Below the pieces are notes generated by a model. That model was not told the origin of the DNA and searched no databases. It saw only the letters and a list, made by a program, of their open reading frames with translations. Source: Sycobia sp. Sy_11 (Eukaryota; Arthropoda; Insecta; Hymenoptera; Epichrysomallidae). Taken from it: a stretch of 64,000 bases of DNA. Made by a program: the position numbers and the translations under genes. The stretch lies in the NCBI GenBank assembly GCA_018907035.1, contig JACCIC010000039.1, positions 322,501-386,500 of the forward strand. Reading direction: 5' to 3'. Of this stretch, positions 60,714-64,000 are shown piece by piece (within the stretch, counting starts at the first letter, position 1; the number at the start of each line of letters is the position of its first letter).

Positions 60714-62434
60714 GCCGAGAGAGATACCATCTCTAAATAAACCAGTATTTTATGGAATCACGTTCGTCTCCTTTCTCCTATATCTTTTTTTTCCTCTCTC
60801 TATTTCTCCCTCTCCCTCTCTCTATCCAACGTTCCGCTCTGTCATCCGGTTTTTATTCACCCGCTCGAACGTGAAAATCTCTCCCATACCCCCAGCCCCC
60901 TCCGATGCCGTTGCCACGCGGGTAAATTACGCCGCGCGCTGAATCGTAAGTGCGCGCGTGGCTAGAGAGAGAGAGAGAGAAAGAGAGAAATCTCCCACGC
61001 GCGCCTCTTGGTTGGGTCCCCGCGAAAAACAAGAAGAAGCGCGGCTCATTAGGGTAGCTCGAGACACCGTTGCTCGGGTAAGAAGTCGAGTAAATTTCAT
61101 TATAGCGAATTTTCCTCCACGACGTTTAATTTAGACGTTATTGTTCGCTCCACCTCGCGCCCCCTCCCCCTCCCCCACCTCTCAATCCCGACCGACGGCC
61201 ATCTGCATTTTTCCCTCGGAACGGCGGACTATCGCTCGCGCAATACGCCCGCGAGCCCATCGGGGAATCTCTTCACGTGCAAAGTGTACGCCGTGGGGGG
61301 GGGGGGCGGAGAGGAAAAAAATCAATGAATGAAAAGCGGGCGTCGCTTCCATTTAAAGAGCGGCCGTGCGGTCGGTGGAGAGTGTGCTGGGGGCGGAGGG
61401 CCGTGAAAAGTGCCATTTATGGAATGACTCTTTTTTCTCTCTCTCTCTCTCTCCCGCCCCTCCCCTCATTCCTAGCTCGCGCCGAGAAATCCCTCGTCCC
61501 CGGGTCTTCGTCGCCGTGGTCGTCGTCGTCGTCGTCGTCGTCTCCTTCGTTCGCCCGCGGCTGCGCCTCGATCGCGCATTCTCGTTTTCAGTTCCCTTGT
61601 AGGCCGCGATAATGCGAGATGGAAAAGAGGTGGGTGGAAGGGGATGGGGGGAAGAAGCGAGAGGAATTCATCGAATGGACTCGTAAAACTGGCTTCAAAA
61701 ATCCTCCGCAGCTGCGGAGCTGTCGTTTTTTCTCTCAGTTTCTTTCTTTTCTCGGCTTCTATTTTTTTTCTTTTTTTTTTGCTTTCGAGCGCTCCATTCC
61801 AATCGCGCCGAGCCGCGGGCGCTGCGATGGAAAAAGATCCCGTTTTTTTTTTTTTGTTTTGTTTTCCGTTTCGTGCTCGGGGAAAAAGTAATTCTCAATT
61901 TACGACCATTTGGCCGAATTCTTTGGTTATTTTATTCATTTGTACGTCGTTATCGAGTTTTCGGGTCAACAATCCGCTAAAATGCGTTAATCTTCGAGGG
62001 CATCGGAACCAATGGAGTCTTCACAGCTGAATCAAACGATCTGATGTTTCGATCGTTCTTATATGCATTAAGTAATAATCAATTCTGTCCAAGGAATACG
62101 GAAAATAAAACATTGATACAGGGGCAGGTTTTCGCACTCCTTGTATTGAATTATTTATTGTTATGATTCGTATTTCATCAAGCGTACTGAGATTATTCGA
62201 TCATTTTCGTATTAAATTTCATGCAGAATTTACGAGCTCAGCAGTTCGTTTTGATATTGAAAAAAAAACATATTTCAACATATTAATCCTGAGTACACTT
62301 CAAATATGCCAAATCCATTAAGACCTATAGATATATTGCACTTTGACTTCTGGCAATTGTTTTATGTAATGACAAATTTTAATAATAATTAATATAGTGC
62401 AAAGAGTACAAATAAAAACATATATACCAAATCT

Positions 62435-62438
<4 letters not shown>

Positions 62439-62474
<36 letters not shown>
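62439..62474. repeat. (TA)n microsatellite, 36 bp
   Basis: Last long TA array of the window. Confidence 0.95.
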
Positions 62475-62475
<1 letters not shown>

Positions 62476-64000
62476 CGGATCGTTTTAAATTTAAATATCT
62501 TTTAAACAACGATCTTAAAATTGTTATTTACATCTACTTATTACGCTTGTGACCATATCTTATATACAAAATTCATTTGAAATGCTAACCATGCCATAAT
62601 GAACTGCTTTAGACCTCATCAAGTAGTTGACGAAGTCGTTATTTTCAGCTTATTCTGAGATTGAAGCTCTATAAACAATTGTTTCTGACAAATTTAACAA
62701 CTTCATATAGATAAAGGATAACGCTCGATTTATGTACTCTTAAGCTTTTACATAAACCCAATATATTACACGTCGAATTTATTTACATTTGGTTTATATT
62801 ATTTTTGCGATCTGTTCAATACATTTTGAAATAGTTTATATATAACATCGTGATGGTGACTTATACATTTTTTTCTTTTAATTATTAAGTCCTTAGCCTT
62901 ATTACTAAACTCGAGTTTGAATTTTAGTTCTACGTAGTAAACGTTCGATCAGACGAAAATAACTTGAGAACGATTTTCTCTTAGTTCGATTTCAGAATAA
63001 AATGTCAAATGCAAATTTTGATTTTTTTTTTTTCAGATAAAAGAAACGAAATTATGTATAATCGTCGAAATTGCAGCGAGATATTTTACTGCTTAAAAAG
63101 CGCGCGTGTCGCGGAAGGATGAAAAATGACTCTGTACCGAAACAAAATGTACATAGCAGCCTGAAATTCGCAATATCGAGTCTCCATTGAAACGTTAATT
63201 AATTTTAAAAGCAAATAAGACATTTTTCATACTTGACCGCTTCGCTTCTTGTCGGACGAGCTAATTTAATGGCTTCTGGTATGACAAGAGAGCTCTTCAT
63301 ATATAAATATATACTCGTGTATATGTGTATATATATATATACATGATGTACCGGACGCGCACGAACGGCTCTTTTAGTTTCTTTTCTATAATCCACGTTA
63401 ATGGGGCTTTTCCGTTCTTCCGATAGCTTATAATCTCCCGGGCTCGGGCCGAACTGCCGAGTCAGACCGACGGAAAATAATTAAATTTCAACGAACGGCC
63501 TTTGATTATTCGAGTGGGACGTATCGCCGATGGACGAATTATCTGAAATTCTGTGAAAAAGATGCTTATGCTACGTTATAAAGTTCATGCGCGTGTACAA
63601 ATCCTATTGCAGAACTGCTTATAGAAACGACTTTATTCGATAAATATCTACAGTTATGGGGACAGATCGGCGCGTATGTATAATTACTCCGGGCTCGATT
63701 TATCAATGGCTATATCAACAATTTACGGAAAATGTCGAGATAGTGCGCGCGTACAGTAGCGGGGAAATCGGCCGTCGGATTGAATATAAATTAACGTTGT
63801 CGAGCATAATTTCACGATCTATATGTAAATTATTTCTCATTAATCCAGCTGAGTATTAATTTGGCCGGGGGCCGAGTGCGAAACGAACGCGCAACGCGTG
63901 CGATTTCTAAGCGTTGAACCTTCGATGAAGAATTTCGACGAGGTGTACTTTAAATTTTGCCATCGGTTGTAGCGAGATTATTTGGCTTGACTGCTCATTG

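Larger units (their letters stand above)
60441..64000. other. Gene-free right end
   Basis: CpG-richer at about 60,840-61,880, with (GA)n arrays at 60,685-60,713 and 60,963-60,990, a (CGT)n run near 61,518-61,545, then AT-rich to the edge. No frame matches a known family. Confidence 0.4.

Noticed and set aside
1..64000. CRISPR array, bacterial operon, integron or phage features
   Set aside because: No spaced direct repeats, Shine-Dalgarno-led gene runs or prokaryotic genes; introns and element types show an animal genome.

Overview
The window looks like the genome of an insect, most likely a hymenopteran (wasp or ant). The reasons are compact spliced genes with short introns, alternating AT-rich and CpG-rich blocks, very many perfect (TA)n and (GA)n microsatellites, and decayed mariner, Penelope-like and RNase H-bearing LINE copies. 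The species call is inference; no species-diagnostic gene is present. Over 95 % of the window is non-coding.

Left end (1-2,180, minus strand): three consecutive exons of a secreted chymotrypsin-like serine protease homologue. Signal peptide, phases and splice sites agree. The catalytic His is Asn, and the exon that would carry the GDSGGP block lies beyond the left edge. From about 2.2 to 32.4 kb I see no gene I can support: AT-rich DNA alternates with CpG-rich, microsatellite-rich blocks (8.4-9.6, 10.5-10.8, 12.8-15.3 and 28.2-28.8 kb).

Centre (32.4-40.3 kb): two minus-strand paralogues of a small secreted protein that resembles only the C-terminal half of RNase T2, 2.4 kb apart and with identical exon structure. 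Each carries one reading-frame lesion, in different exons. Next come a candidate 0.9-kb solo LTR inserted inside a (TA)n tract, the 3' end of one mariner, a second internally deleted mariner whose 5' side abuts an inverted copy of its own 3' end (an imperfect palindrome of about 0.9 kb), and an unrecognised decayed coding stretch.

Right part (40.3-64 kb): further CpG-rich islands and microsatellites, two faint tRNA-like sequences near 52-53 kb, the GIY-YIG end of a Penelope-like element at 58.4 kb, and an RNase H fragment of a non-LTR retrotransposon at 59.5-60.4 kb.

The genes do not form a pathway. Both host gene families encode predicted secreted proteins that have lost, or seem to lack, catalytic residues. 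That is the most interesting theme. No wholly new multi-gene system is visible.
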